A stretch of DNA of 64,000 bases from Pseudanabaena sp. FACHB-1998 (GTDB taxonomy: Bacteria; Cyanobacteriota; Cyanobacteriia; Pseudanabaenales; Pseudanabaenaceae). The stretch spans positions 1 through 64,000 of the forward strand of contig NZ_JACJQA010000024.1 in NCBI RefSeq assembly GCF_014696355.1, in the 5' to 3' direction. The translations under genes and the position numbers were made by a program. Within the stretch, counting starts at the first letter, position 1; each line of letters opens with the position of its first letter. The notes under the pieces are model-generated. The model was not told the origin of the DNA. It did no database searches and saw only the letters and a list, made by a program, of their open reading frames with translations. This document shows positions 33,959 through 41,469 of the stretch, piece by piece.

Positions 33959-35794
33959 ATGGATGCAGTTGCAGTAAAGCCCAGCGAAAGCAAACCTAGT
34001 GATATTAAACCTAGCGATATCCTGCGGCAAGCCGACACCGAAAAATTAGCGCGGATTCGCCACACATGCTCCCATGTGATGGCGATGGCAGTTCAGAAAT
34101 TATATCCCGATGCTAAGGTGACAATCGGTCCTGCAACTGAAAATGGCTTTTATTACGATTTCGATCGCACAGAGCATTTTACGCCCAGTGATCTCAAGGC
34201 GATCGCTAAGGAAATGAAGCGGATCATCAAGTGGAATCAACCCCTTGTGCGTCAGGAATTACCACGTCCTGAGATGCTTGCGGAAATCGAAAAGCTTAAC
34301 GAGCCTTACAAGATAGAGCTACTAGCTGCCATTCCTGAAGGGCAAAATATTAGTCGCTATTTTATCGGTGATCCCGAAAAGTTTGAAAAACAGCCTTGGT
34401 GGGATCTGTGTGCGGGACCTCACCTCGAAAGTACTGGCGATATTCATCCCGAGGCCTTTGCCCTCGAGAGCATTGCGGGAGCCTACTGGCGCGGTGATGA
34501 AAAGAATCCGATGCTGCAACGGATTTACGGTACGGCTTGGGAAACTCCTGAACAACTTCAGGCGTATCATGCCATGCTCGAAGAAGCCAAACGTCGCGAT
34601 CACCGCACCATTGGCAAGGATTTGCAACTATTCAGTATTCAAGAAGATGCTGGCGGTGGCTTAGTTTTCTGGCATCCCAAGGGCGCGATCATCCGCAATA
34701 CCATCGAAACCTTCTGGAAAGATACCCATGTCCAGAATGGCTATGAGTCGGTAACCACTCCACACATGGCGAATTTGGATTTGTGGAAAATCTCAGGACA
34801 TAATGACTTCTATCGCGAAAGTATGTTTCAACCGATGGAAGTGGAACATCAGGTTTATCAGCTTAAGCCGATGAACTGTCCTTTCCATGTGCTGATTTAT
34901 AAAGATACATTGCATTCTTATAAAGAATTCCCAATTCGCTATGCGGAATTGGGAACAGTCTATCGTTACGAGCGCTCTGGAACCATGCATGGTCTAATGC
35001 GTGTACGTGGCTTTACCCAAGATGATGCTCACATTTTCTGTACTGAGGAGCAAATTGAATCGGAAATTCTCGGCGTTCTTAATCTTGCCGAATTGATTCT
35101 CTCCACCTTTGGCTTTGAGAACTACGAAATCAATCTCTCCACCCGTCCCGAGAAATATGTCGGCTCCGATGCGATTTGGGAAAAGTCCACAGAAGCTCTT
35201 AAGCAAGCTCTTAATCACAAGGGCTGGAACTATGTGATTGATGAAGGCGGCGGCGCATTCTATGGGCCCAAAATCGATATCAAGATCGAAGATGCGATCG
35301 GTCGGCGTTGGCAATGTTCGACAATTCAGCTAGATTTCAATTTACCCGATCGCTTTAAGATGGAGTACGTCGGCGAAGATGGCGTGCGCCATCAACCAAT
35401 CATGATTCACCGCGCTCTGTTCGGTTCCGTCGAGCGTTTCATCGGTGTATTAATTGAGAACTATGCGGGTGATTTCCCCCTCTGGTTAGCTCCTGTCCAA
35501 GCAAAGTTGATTGCTGTCTCTGATAGCCAAATAGAATATGCCGAACAGGTTGCGGCAAAAATGAGAGCCGCAGGTTTGCGCGTCCAGCTAGACCATAGTG
35601 GCGATCGCATGGCGAAGCAAATCCGCAAGGCTGAAATGGACAAAATCCCTGTGATGGCAGTCATCGGCGCAAAGGAAGTGGAGGCAAATACTCTCAGCAT
35701 CCGTAGCCGTAAGCATGGCGAACTTGGTGCTATTGGGGTGGATGAAGTGATTAGCAAAATGCAAGCAGCCATTAGCGATCGCACTTGGTTCTAA
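33959..35794 (+). CDS. thrS: Threonyl-tRNA synthetase
   Basis: A 611-residue class II synthetase that charges tRNA-Thr. The N-terminal TGS domain of the E. coli enzyme is absent, replaced by a short repetitive tail (KPSESKPSDIKPSDI). The editing domain starts about residue 30 with HTCSHVMA and contains CAGPH. The catalytic core has MNCPFHVL, RYAELGTVYRYERSG and GFTQDDAHIFC. The C-terminal anticodon-binding domain follows. Lack of TGS is usual in cyanobacterial homologues. The start codon lies inside a repeat copy. Confidence 0.96.
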   Translation: MDAVAVKPSESKPSDIKPSDILRQADTEKLARIRHTCSHVMAMAVQKLYPDAKVTIGPATENGFYYDFDRTEHFTPSDLKAIAKEMKRIIKWNQPLVRQELPRPEMLAEIEKLNEPYKIELLAAIPEGQNISRYFIGDPEKFEKQPWWDLCAGPHLESTGDIHPEAFALESIAGAYWRGDEKNPMLQRIYGTAWETPEQLQAYHAMLEEAKRRDHRTIGKDLQLFSIQEDAGGGLVFWHPKGAIIRNTIETFWKDTHVQNGYESVTTPHMANLDLWKISGHNDFYRESMFQPMEVEHQVYQLKPMNCPFHVLIYKDTLHSYKEFPIRYAELGTVYRYERSGTMHGLMRVRGFTQDDAHIFCTEEQIESEILGVLNLAELILSTFGFENYEINLSTRPEKYVGSDAIWEKSTEALKQALNHKGWNYVIDEGGGAFYGPKIDIKIEDAIGRRWQCSTIQLDFNLPDRFKMEYVGEDGVRHQPIMIHRALFGSVERFIGVLIENYAGDFPLWLAPVQAKLIAVSDSQIEYAEQVAAKMRAAGLRVQLDHSGDRMAKQIRKAEMDKIPVMAVIGAKEVEANTLSIRSRKHGELGAIGVDEVISKMQAAISDRTWF

Positions 35795-35841
35795 TAGCCT
35801 AAGATTACGAAATTTTGTCTCCTTAATTAGGCAAATATAGC

Positions 35842-35890
35842 AAACCCCGTAATATCAAAATGGCTACACCATTTTGATATTACGGGGTTT
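35842..35890. terminator. Palindrome downstream of thrS
   Basis: AAACCCCGTAATATCAAAAT-GGCTACACC-complement, 47 bp after the thrS stop codon, followed by a T-rich run. Terminator-like. Confidence 0.7.
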
Positions 35891-36005
35891 ATTTTTTAAT
35901 TTACAAAAGTGTCGTTACTCTTTTCAAATGCATCAGAACTTTACTAGCGATCGCAATGGTTTAAAATGCAGACAATCTTAAAAATTTTTAATAGTTTTGT
36001 TTCGC

Positions 36006-36938
36006 ATGATCGAGCCGCCCCAGTCAGTATTCGAGAAACCAGAGAAAACCTTTAACCAATTCCGCAAGGCGATCGCCAATAAGGAATTTCTAATCACGGC
36101 TGAAGTTTCTCCACCAAAGGGTAGTGACCCCACGCACATGCTCGCCCAAACGAGATCGCTGAAGGGGCGTATCCATGCTGTGAATATTACTGATTCGAGT
36201 CGGGCGGTGATGAGCATGAGTCCTGTGGCTGCCTCGGTCTTAATCCAGCAACAAATCGGCATAGAAGCCATTTGTCAACTAGCCTGTCGCGATCGCAATC
36301 GCATTGCTTTACAAGGAGATTTATTGGGAGCCGCAGCTTTAGGAATTACCAATATTTTGGCGTTGACAGGCGATCCTGTGAAAGCGGGTGATTCTCCTGA
36401 TGCGCGATCGGTATTTGACTATGAATCAGTGCGGTTATTGCAATTAATTGAAAAGCTAAATCAGGGGCTAGACTCTAACGGCAAAGCCTTGCCCCATCAA
36501 GGTACTAATTTCTTAGCAGGAGCCGCCGTTGATCCTCAGTCCCCAAGCTGGTCGGGATTGCAAAGACGTTTTGAGCGAAAAATTAGCGCAGGGGCGCAAT
36601 TTTTCCAAAGCCAACTAATCACCGATTTTGAACGCCTCGATAAATTTGTAACTCAAATCGCTAATCAAGCCGATAAACCCGTCTTAGCAGGAATATTTCT
36701 AATTAAATCCGCCAAAAATGCTTTATTTCTCAATAAATATGTGCCAGGGGTACAGATTCCTGAACATATTATCGATCGCCTAGCCAGTGCAAAGTCACCC
36801 TTACAGGAAGGCATCGCGATCGCTGCTGAACAAATTCAAACCGCAAGGCAAATTTGCCAAGGCGTGCATATTATGGCAATCAAAGCCGAACACCTAATTC
36901 CTGAAATTTTGGATCGCGCAGGAATTTCTAGTCTCTAA
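36006..36938 (+). CDS. Methylenetetrahydrofolate reductase-like protein
   Basis: About 310 residues with the MetF TIM-barrel fold. It shows an early catalytic-type Glu (FLITAEVSPPKGSDPTHM), VNITDSSRAVMSMSP, CQLACRDRNRIALQGDLLGA and NILALTGDPVKAGD, which are the flavin/folate-binding stretches. It makes 5-methyltetrahydrofolate for methionine synthesis, or a related one-carbon reaction. The ATG at 36006 (MIEPPQSVF) is preferred over a TTG three codons upstream. Neither has a clear ribosome site. Some cyanobacterial members lack experimental proof of activity. Confidence 0.85.
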   Translation: MIEPPQSVFEKPEKTFNQFRKAIANKEFLITAEVSPPKGSDPTHMLAQTRSLKGRIHAVNITDSSRAVMSMSPVAASVLIQQQIGIEAICQLACRDRNRIALQGDLLGAAALGITNILALTGDPVKAGDSPDARSVFDYESVRLLQLIEKLNQGLDSNGKALPHQGTNFLAGAAVDPQSPSWSGLQRRFERKISAGAQFFQSQLITDFERLDKFVTQIANQADKPVLAGIFLIKSAKNALFLNKYVPGVQIPEHIIDRLASAKSPLQEGIAIAAEQIQTARQICQGVHIMAIKAEHLIPEILDRAGISSL

Positions 36939-36995
36939 ATAATGAAAATAAAATGCCTACGTCATTTTATAGTTGTGGTCAGTCTTGTTCGGACA

Positions 36996-37052
36996 CAAAA
37001 CCCAAGAAGCGAGTTGCGGCGCTTCGCGCCGCAACTCGCTTCTTGGGTTTTG
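36996..37052. repeat. Hairpin repeat of the GCGAGTTGCGGCGC family
   Basis: CAAAACCCAAGAAGCGAGTT...complement, perfect over about 27-bp arms with core GCGGCGCTTCGCGCCGC. The left flank ATAGTTGTGGTCAGTCTTG matches the flank of the 14983 copy. A second palindrome (ACTTTTGAGAGGTTTAC/...) lies at 37107-37143. Confidence 0.8.
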
Positions 37053-37106
37053 GTTTGTACTGGCTAACTCTTGCTTTGCTATAGAGAACTTTCGCTAATT
37101 AGTATC

Positions 37107-37143
37107 ACTTTTGAGAGGTTTACTAGGTAAACCTCTCAAAAGT
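37107..37143. repeat. Palindrome
   Basis: ACTTTTGAGAGGTTTAC-TAG-GTAAACCTCTCAAAAGT, 45 bp upstream of the DUF3172 gene. Confidence 0.75.
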
Positions 37144-37187
37144 TCAACACTTTCGGTTAATCTAGGGAATAACCCTAACTCACATCT

Positions 37188-37706
37188 ATGGCACGACGTA
37201 GATATTCTTCAACTCTGAATACACCTCCCACAGAACCAAGGTCGAACGATACGACCACAAAACTGGCGATCGCAGGCGCGATTTTTGCAGTCGGTATTGG
37301 TGTGGGCATTGCTCTCTCTACGCTCAACCCCACACCCCGCACCGTTGATGCAATTCGTCTTGATAATCTCGCCCCTAGCCGCGATTTTTGCAATAACTAC
37401 GGAGCATCGGCAATGGTGATGAGTAGCCGCGTCTATGTGACTCTCAACCCCTTTAATGTATTCATCAGCCAAGCCGAGCCAGTCCCCGGTTGCGTAGTTT
37501 TGCCTAACAACTGGAATTTACTACTCCAAAAAAATGTAATTAAAGAAGCCGATATTCGTCAGTGTAAGGACAGAATGAATACTTTTGGCTTTACAGGCGA
37601 TCTCGAAAAGTCTCCCAGTGTTGATTGCATTTACGAAAGCAAAAACGCTACCGAGAAATTTACTAACGGCTTACCCGCAGCACCTAGTCCCAGTCCAAAC
37701 CCCTAA
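37188..37706 (+). CDS. DUF3172 family membrane-anchored protein
   Basis: A 172-residue protein conserved in cyanobacteria. A short basic N-terminus, one membrane span at about 25-47 (LAIAGAIFAVGIGVGIALST), then a lumenal or periplasmic domain. LAPSRDFCNNYGASAMVMSS, VTLNPFNVFISQAEPVPGCV and CKDRMNTFGFTGDLEKSPSV are DUF3172 signatures, with four conserved Cys. A Pro/Ser tail follows. Function unknown. Followed by two hairpins shared with the convergent DUF2555 gene. Confidence 0.88.
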   Translation: MARRRYSSTLNTPPTEPRSNDTTTKLAIAGAIFAVGIGVGIALSTLNPTPRTVDAIRLDNLAPSRDFCNNYGASAMVMSSRVYVTLNPFNVFISQAEPVPGCVVLPNNWNLLLQKNVIKEADIRQCKDRMNTFGFTGDLEKSPSVDCIYESKNATEKFTNGLPAAPSPSPNP

Positions 37707-37708
37707 TA

Positions 37709-37776
37709 AAAAGATTCGGGAAGCGCGAATCTTTTATAAAAACAAAAAAGGTACGCTAAGCGTACCTTTTTGTTTA
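37709..37776. terminator. Two hairpins between convergent DUF3172 and DUF2555 genes
   Basis: AAGATTCGGGAAGCGCGAATCTT and AAAAAGGTACGCTAAGCGTACCTTTTT lie back to back. The second has a T-run and reaches the end of the minus-strand gene (37774). Confidence 0.75.
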
Positions 37777-38007
37777 GCATTCATCGAATGCTTCTAAGTC
37801 TAGTAAATGGCGATATGGCTCAGCCAAATCAGAGCCTTTAAAAGCCAGCGATCGCAAAATATGCCAATCCCTAAGACTCTCAAAAGCATTATCGTAGTCA
37901 TCACGCTCTAGACGATCCGCGATCGCTGCAACATCTGTCGCATTAAAATCTTTAGGATCGATCTCAGGAGCCTCAACTATTAGATCCTTTGAAGGGTTAT
38001 CAACCAT
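37774..38007 (-). CDS. DUF2555 family small protein
   Basis: A 77-residue acidic protein. LERDDYDNAFESLRDWHILR and PYRHLLDLEAFDE match the DUF2555 family, which is confined to cyanobacteria and of unknown function. The length is normal. It lies 24 bp downstream of the tRNA-Ser gene on the same strand and may share its transcript. Confidence 0.85.
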   Translation of the reverse strand: MVDNPSKDLIVEAPEIDPKDFNATDVAAIADRLERDDYDNAFESLRDWHILRSLAFKGSDLAEPYRHLLDLEAFDEC

Positions 38008-38031
38008 ATCACTCTATGACAGGCTTGTGAA

Positions 38032-38123
38032 CGGAGAGAGAGGGATTCGAACCCTCGGTACGGAGTTACCTGCCGTACAACAGATTAGCAATCTGCCGCT
38101 TTCGTCCACTCAGCCATCTCTCC
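38032..38123 (-). tRNA. tRNA-Ser (anticodon GCU)
   Basis: The minus strand folds as a class II tRNA of 92 nt: acceptor GGAGAGA/TCTCTCC with discriminator G, D-arm GGCTGAGTGG, anticodon stem-loop CAGATT-GCT-AATCTG, a long variable arm (GTACGG...CCGTAC), and T-arm GGGTTCGAATCCC. The long variable arm and GCU anticodon give serine (AGC/AGU codons). CCA is not encoded. Confidence 0.96.
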
Positions 38124-38170
38124 AAATTTATTAGGAATTATATCTTAGCAGAACGCGGGAATAATGCAAC

Positions 38171-38470
38171 CTAATTATTAAATTTAATAAATTTGACTTT
38201 CGGTTTATCAAGTTGGGCAAACATTGCCGCCTTTGTCTCGATCTCCTGCAACTGACCTAGAGCCAATCCACAGGGAAATCCATACTTAGCTTTTACGCGA
38301 TCGCTAGCAATATTTAAGGCTGTCCGCGATCGCTCTACAAAGTCCACAAGGTCATATTCCGTATTCGGCTCAAAATATTCTTTGACCACTAGGGACGGGG
38401 AATAACACGAGTCCTGTGATTGATCTGGCCAAGCAACTTGAAAACGAATTTCAGGCATAAAATTTCTCAC
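38171..38470 (-). CDS. MSMEG_0570-family (Nit1C cluster) nitrogen-starvation response protein
   Basis: A 99-residue protein. From its second Met it reads MPEIRFQVAWPDQSQDSCYS, followed by PSLVVKEYF, DFVERSRTALNIASDRVKAK and YGFPCGLALGQL. This matches the MSMEG_0570 / TIGR04042 family, a small member of the conserved nitrilase (Nit1C) gene cluster, with sll0783 in Synechocystis as the known cyanobacterial example (from memory). The more likely start is the ATG four codons in. The glycosyltransferase at 38500 precedes it on the same strand and belongs to the same cluster type. The molecular function is unknown. Confidence 0.88.
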   Translation of the reverse strand: MRNFMPEIRFQVAWPDQSQDSCYSPSLVVKEYFEPNTEYDLVDFVERSRTALNIASDRVKAKYGFPCGLALGQLQEIETKAAMFAQLDKPKVKFIKFNN

Positions 38471-38472
38471 AG

Positions 38473-38511
38473 ATTAAACTAGATGCAGCAAAGCTGCATC
38501 TAGTTTAATTT
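38473..38511. repeat. Palindrome across the stop of the upstream glycosyltransferase gene
   Basis: GATTAAACTAGATGCAGC-AAA-complement. It lies between the two minus-strand Nit1C-type genes and includes the stop of the first. It may attenuate read-through. Confidence 0.7.
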
Positions 38512-39669
38512 TGCCATTTTTTGGTAATGCACCCTATGCATCTGAGCCGAATTTTGCCATGTATATTGACTCAAAACAGGCTGACTCATCTTTACTAAAG
38601 AGTCCCTAATATTAGGCTGAGTAACCCTTTGCATGGCTCTAGCGATCGCCTCCACATCATCGGGATTTACTAACAATGCACTTTGATGGGATAAAAATTC
38701 CGTAAAAGGCAAGCAATCGGAAGTAATTACGGGCAATCCTGAGGCGATCGCCTCCATAATCACTAGTCCCCAACCCTCTTTGGCTGAAGGAAATACAAAA
38801 GCATCGGCACAGCGATACAAAGTCGCCAATTCAGCATCAGTAAGGACTCCCGTGATAACTAAGGATTGAGCAATCCCTAACTTGTCAACGACTCCAAAAA
38901 ATTGCTCCCGATAATCCTGATAGTCAAATAAAGTCGATCCCCCCGCAATAACTAACTGAGCATTAGGAAAATCATTTAAAACCTGAGCAAAGGCTTGAAT
39001 TAACCTAATAGAGTTTTTACGCGGTTCAATACCGCCTACGGTCAGATAAACGGGCGATCCTATTAAGCCTAAGCCAAATTTTTGTTGAATTTGCGCTTCC
39101 ATTCCATTGCGATCGCCCGAAAATCTTTCTAAATTCACCCCATTAATCACTCGCGACGCATGAATTTGATAATGCTCATATAGTTGCTGTTGCCAACTAT
39201 CACTCACACATAAACAAAGCTCTGCCTCGCGAATCGAGCGATCCTGACAAGCCTGTAGATAGGGGCTGTTGTAATCTTCGATATGGTGAACGGTACGGAC
39301 AAAGTGAGGAATAAGTCCTTGCGATCGCAAAATCGCTAAAGCGTTGGCACTAATGCAGTCCTGAGCATGATAAATATCAAAATCACGGGTTGCAGCACTT
39401 AAATAATCGACTAAATAATCGACAAATTCTTGAATTCTCTGCTGAATTAAGAGATCAATTTCCTTCGGGGCAGACTTGGCAAGAACAGCCTGAAATTGGC
39501 AGACCAAATGACGCTCAAAGCCTAATCCATCCTTGTCCAAAGCAAAAATACAAACCTCATGCCCCAATTTTTGCAAAGCCTCAGCCAATTCGAGGGTATG
39601 AATTACACTGCCCCTTGGCTTCGTGGAGTAAGTCAGTAAGGCGATGCGTAAATTTGATTTTGGCAACAT
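38500..39669 (-). CDS. MSMEG_0565-family glycosyltransferase (Nit1C cluster type), GT4
   Basis: A 389-residue GT4 enzyme from the preferred start at 39669, with an AAGGAA ribosome site just upstream. An open extension to 39726 exists, but it runs through a palindromic repeat. The N-terminus LRIALLTYSTKPRGSVIHTL and the inner motifs FDIYHAQDCISANAL and RTVHHIEDYNSP match the MSMEG_0565 / TIGR04047 subfamily. E-x7-E donor motif EGWGLVIME. In other genomes this gene travels with a nitrilase, radical SAM, GNAT and AIR-synthase-like genes. None of these is next to it here. Confidence 0.87.
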   Translation of the reverse strand: MLPKSNLRIALLTYSTKPRGSVIHTLELAEALQKLGHEVCIFALDKDGLGFERHLVCQFQAVLAKSAPKEIDLLIQQRIQEFVDYLVDYLSAATRDFDIYHAQDCISANALAILRSQGLIPHFVRTVHHIEDYNSPYLQACQDRSIREAELCLCVSDSWQQQLYEHYQIHASRVINGVNLERFSGDRNGMEAQIQQKFGLGLIGSPVYLTVGGIEPRKNSIRLIQAFAQVLNDFPNAQLVIAGGSTLFDYQDYREQFFGVVDKLGIAQSLVITGVLTDAELATLYRCADAFVFPSAKEGWGLVIMEAIASGLPVITSDCLPFTEFLSHQSALLVNPDDVEAIARAMQRVTQPNIRDSLVKMSQPVLSQYTWQNSAQMHRVHYQKMAKLN

Positions 39670-39686
39670 GGATAATTCCTTCTTGA

Positions 39687-39733
39687 TCAAGAATTGGTGA
39701 TGCGGGGCAAAGCCTCGCACCACCAATTCTTGA
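39687..39733. repeat. Palindrome upstream of the MSMEG_0565-type gene
   Basis: TCAAGAATTGGTGATGCGGGGC...complement. It overlaps an apparent N-terminal extension of the glycosyltransferase, which supports the later start. Confidence 0.75.
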
Positions 39734-39773
39734 CTTTATCATGTCTATTTTTTAGGTGATACTCCCTTCCCAT

Positions 39774-39820
39774 CCAAGAATTAGCTAAGCGGCGCTTCGC
39801 GCCGCTTAGCTAATTCTTGG
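39774..39820. repeat. Palindrome
   Basis: CCAAGAATTAGCTAAGCGGC-GCTTCGC-complement, in the divergent gap before the uracil-DNA glycosylase gene. It shares the CAAGAATT arm ends with the 39687 palindrome. Confidence 0.75.
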
Positions 39821-39955
39821 GTTTAGGACTTGCGATTGGGCGAGGGCAAAGCACTCTCCCAATCTACCCAAAACTCAGTAAATTCTTTGGTTTTGCGTAA
39901 GTCCTAACAGGTAAAATATTAGTAATAATATTGATTTGGGGCGCATATTCTGTCT

Positions 39956-40720
39956 ATGACTGACAAAGAACAAATGAGCCTATTCGATTTGACTCCCTCG
40001 GAAGCTCCTGTAACCGAGCTACCCAAAGCATCTGTGGGCAAGTCTCCATCGGCTCAAAAAACTACTCGTTCTTCTAAAACGGCTGCGCCTGCGGTATCAG
40101 TACCAGTCGCCGAGCAGTTTGCCAGTCTAGACGCATTGCGCGAAACGGCTTGTAACTGCCAAAAATGCCCACTCGCGTCCACTCGCACTAACGTGGTTGT
40201 CGAAAGAGGCGATCGCACCGCCAAAATTCTCATCATCGGTGAAGCCCCCGGAGAACAAGAGGATCTATCAGGGTTGCCCTTTGTCGGTAAGTCAGGACAG
40301 CTGTTAGACAAAATCTTAGAATCCGTAGGCTTAGACACCAATAAGGATGTCTATGTTTGCAATACCGTCAAATGCCGCCCCCCTAATAACCGTGTCCCTA
40401 CGGAGATCGAGACTACTACCTGTAAACCCTATTTATTAGAACAAATTCGTCTTGTTGATCCCAAGATTATTTTGCTCACAGGCGCAACCTCCCTTAAGTC
40501 AATTCTGGGAGAAAAATTAGGCATTACCAAAGTTCGCGGTAAATGGTATGAATGGGAGGGTCGCCTAGTGATGCCCATCTTTCATCCCTCCTATTTATTA
40601 CGCAATCAAAGTCGTGAACAGGGCAGTCCTAAGTGGCTGACATGGCAAGATGTAAAGGTGATTAAAGCTAAGTATTTAGAAATTATAGGTACAGAACCAG
40701 TTGTGGATGAGGAATTTTAG
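39956..40720 (+). CDS. Family 4 uracil-DNA glycosylase (Fe-S type)
   Basis: A 254-residue base-excision repair enzyme removing uracil from DNA. A variable Ser/Thr/Lys-rich N-terminal tail (to about 55) precedes the catalytic domain, with GEAPGEQED (water-activating motif), LPFVGKSGQLLD and HPSYLLR. Four Cys for the [4Fe-4S] cluster occur in CNCQKCPL, CNTVKCRPP and TTTCKPYL. The stop codon overlaps the GTG start of the DUF2288 gene, so the two are translationally coupled. Confidence 0.92.
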   Translation: MTDKEQMSLFDLTPSEAPVTELPKASVGKSPSAQKTTRSSKTAAPAVSVPVAEQFASLDALRETACNCQKCPLASTRTNVVVERGDRTAKILIIGEAPGEQEDLSGLPFVGKSGQLLDKILESVGLDTNKDVYVCNTVKCRPPNNRVPTEIETTTCKPYLLEQIRLVDPKIILLTGATSLKSILGEKLGITKVRGKWYEWEGRLVMPIFHPSYLLRNQSREQGSPKWLTWQDVKVIKAKYLEIIGTEPVVDEEF

Positions 40721-41010
40721 TGAGTAATGTAAGGGATGATTTGGCGAAGATGGTGGATGTGGCGTTGTGGGAATGGTTGTCGCCCCATGCGGCTAGAGCA
40801 AGGGTAATTTTAGTTGGGGCAAATCTGGATCTCGTCGATGTGGGCGAGGCTCTGACTGAAGACAATGCAAAATTGGTGCAGTCATGGATCGAGGATGGCT
40901 GGTTGCGTCATCCCTCCGCCGAGGAACTCAGCGATTGGAATGCCAACAAGGAAAAAGAGTTTACGAGTCTGGTTGTACCACCCTTTGTATTAGCCAAGCT
41001 TAATTTTTAG
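40720..41010 (+). CDS. DUF2288 family protein
   Basis: A 96-residue protein. ALWEWLSPHAARARVILVGA, LDLVDVGEALTEDNAKLVQS, WIEDGWL and VVPPFVLAKL match DUF2288. Function unknown. The GTG start overlaps the preceding stop codon by one base (TAGTG). Co-transcribed with the uracil-DNA glycosylase. Confidence 0.82.
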   Translation: MSNVRDDLAKMVDVALWEWLSPHAARARVILVGANLDLVDVGEALTEDNAKLVQSWIEDGWLRHPSAEELSDWNANKEKEFTSLVVPPFVLAKLNF

Positions 41011-41056
41011 GAGAAAGATGACCCTTCGTAACCCTTTCTTTGAATAAAAGCATTAA

Positions 41057-41098
41057 TAAAAAAGGGAGACCAGTTAATAACTAGTCTCCCTTTTTTAT
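41057..41098. terminator. Bidirectional Rho-independent terminator
   Basis: AAAAAAGGGAGACCAGTT-AAT-AACTAGTCTCCCTTTTTT, with A-run on the left and T-run on the right. It ends the DUF2288 transcript on the plus strand and the proposed sRNA on the minus strand. Confidence 0.8.
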
Positions 41099-41177
41099 TT
41101 ACAGTAACCAAAGAAAAAAGCCTAGGTTACTTTCCCTGTTTCGTTCCTAGGCTTTTTTCTTTGTTCGCTCCTCACAC
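41057..41177 (-). ncRNA. Candidate small RNA on the minus strand (Yfr2/cyano-1-like architecture)
   Basis: The minus strand has TAGACA, a 17-bp spacer and TATATT (see promoter entry). It is followed by a first hairpin with the stem AAAGAAAAAAGCCTAGG and its complement (41110-41162), enclosing a purine-rich loop AACGAAACAGGGAAAGTAA. A second hairpin GGGAGACTAGTTATTAACTG/GTCTCCC with a T-run (41057-41098) would terminate it. Two hairpins with an unpaired GAAAC/GGGAAA loop recall the cyanobacterial Yfr2 family, but the match is from memory. On the plus strand the same hairpins could terminate the DUF2288 transcript. Confidence 0.42.
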
Positions 41178-41183
41178 CTCTCT

Positions 41184-41212
41184 AATATACATCCCTTATC
41201 TCGAAATGTCTA
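41184..41212 (-). promoter_or_regulatory. Sigma-70-type promoter on the minus strand
   Basis: Reading the minus strand, TAGACA (-35) is separated by exactly 17 bp from TATATT (-10, 41189-41184). It points away from the LivH gene into the hairpin pair at 41057-41162. No protein gene follows, which suggests a non-coding transcript. Confidence 0.45.
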
Positions 41213-41354
41213 CTAGATCTTTACAAAAAACAGGATATTTTCCTATGTCTTTGGGCTGATGTTTGAGTAATAAGGCGATCGCTACCCATCTAGAGGAGGC
41301 GCAAAGTCTTGATTTACTTAGTGATCCGTAAAATCCTAACTTGGTTCACCAAGG

Positions 41355-41403
41355 AAGTAGATTTTGGGTGATGCGGCTTTGCCGCATCACCCAAAATCTA
41401 CTT
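41355..41403. repeat. Long palindrome
   Basis: AAGTAGATTTTGGGTGATGC-GGCTTTGCC-complement, 66 bp before the LivH gene. With the sRNA region it accounts for most of the 459-bp gap 41011-41469. The remainder shows nothing recognisable. Confidence 0.8.
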
Positions 41404-41469
41404 TGTTATTTCCAAAGCAACCCAGCAAAGCGCTGTACTATGAATAATCAATTTCTATAAAAATCTTTA

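Noticed and set aside
36996-37143. Terminators only, no repeat element
   Set aside because: Shared arm and flank sequences with hairpins elsewhere in the window show these are repeat copies as well as possible terminators.
41161-41190. Yfr1 small RNA suggested by CTCCTCACACC on the plus strand
   Set aside because: The 11-base motif matches, but the expected 3' terminator hairpin directly after it is absent, and the minus-strand promoter explains the region better.
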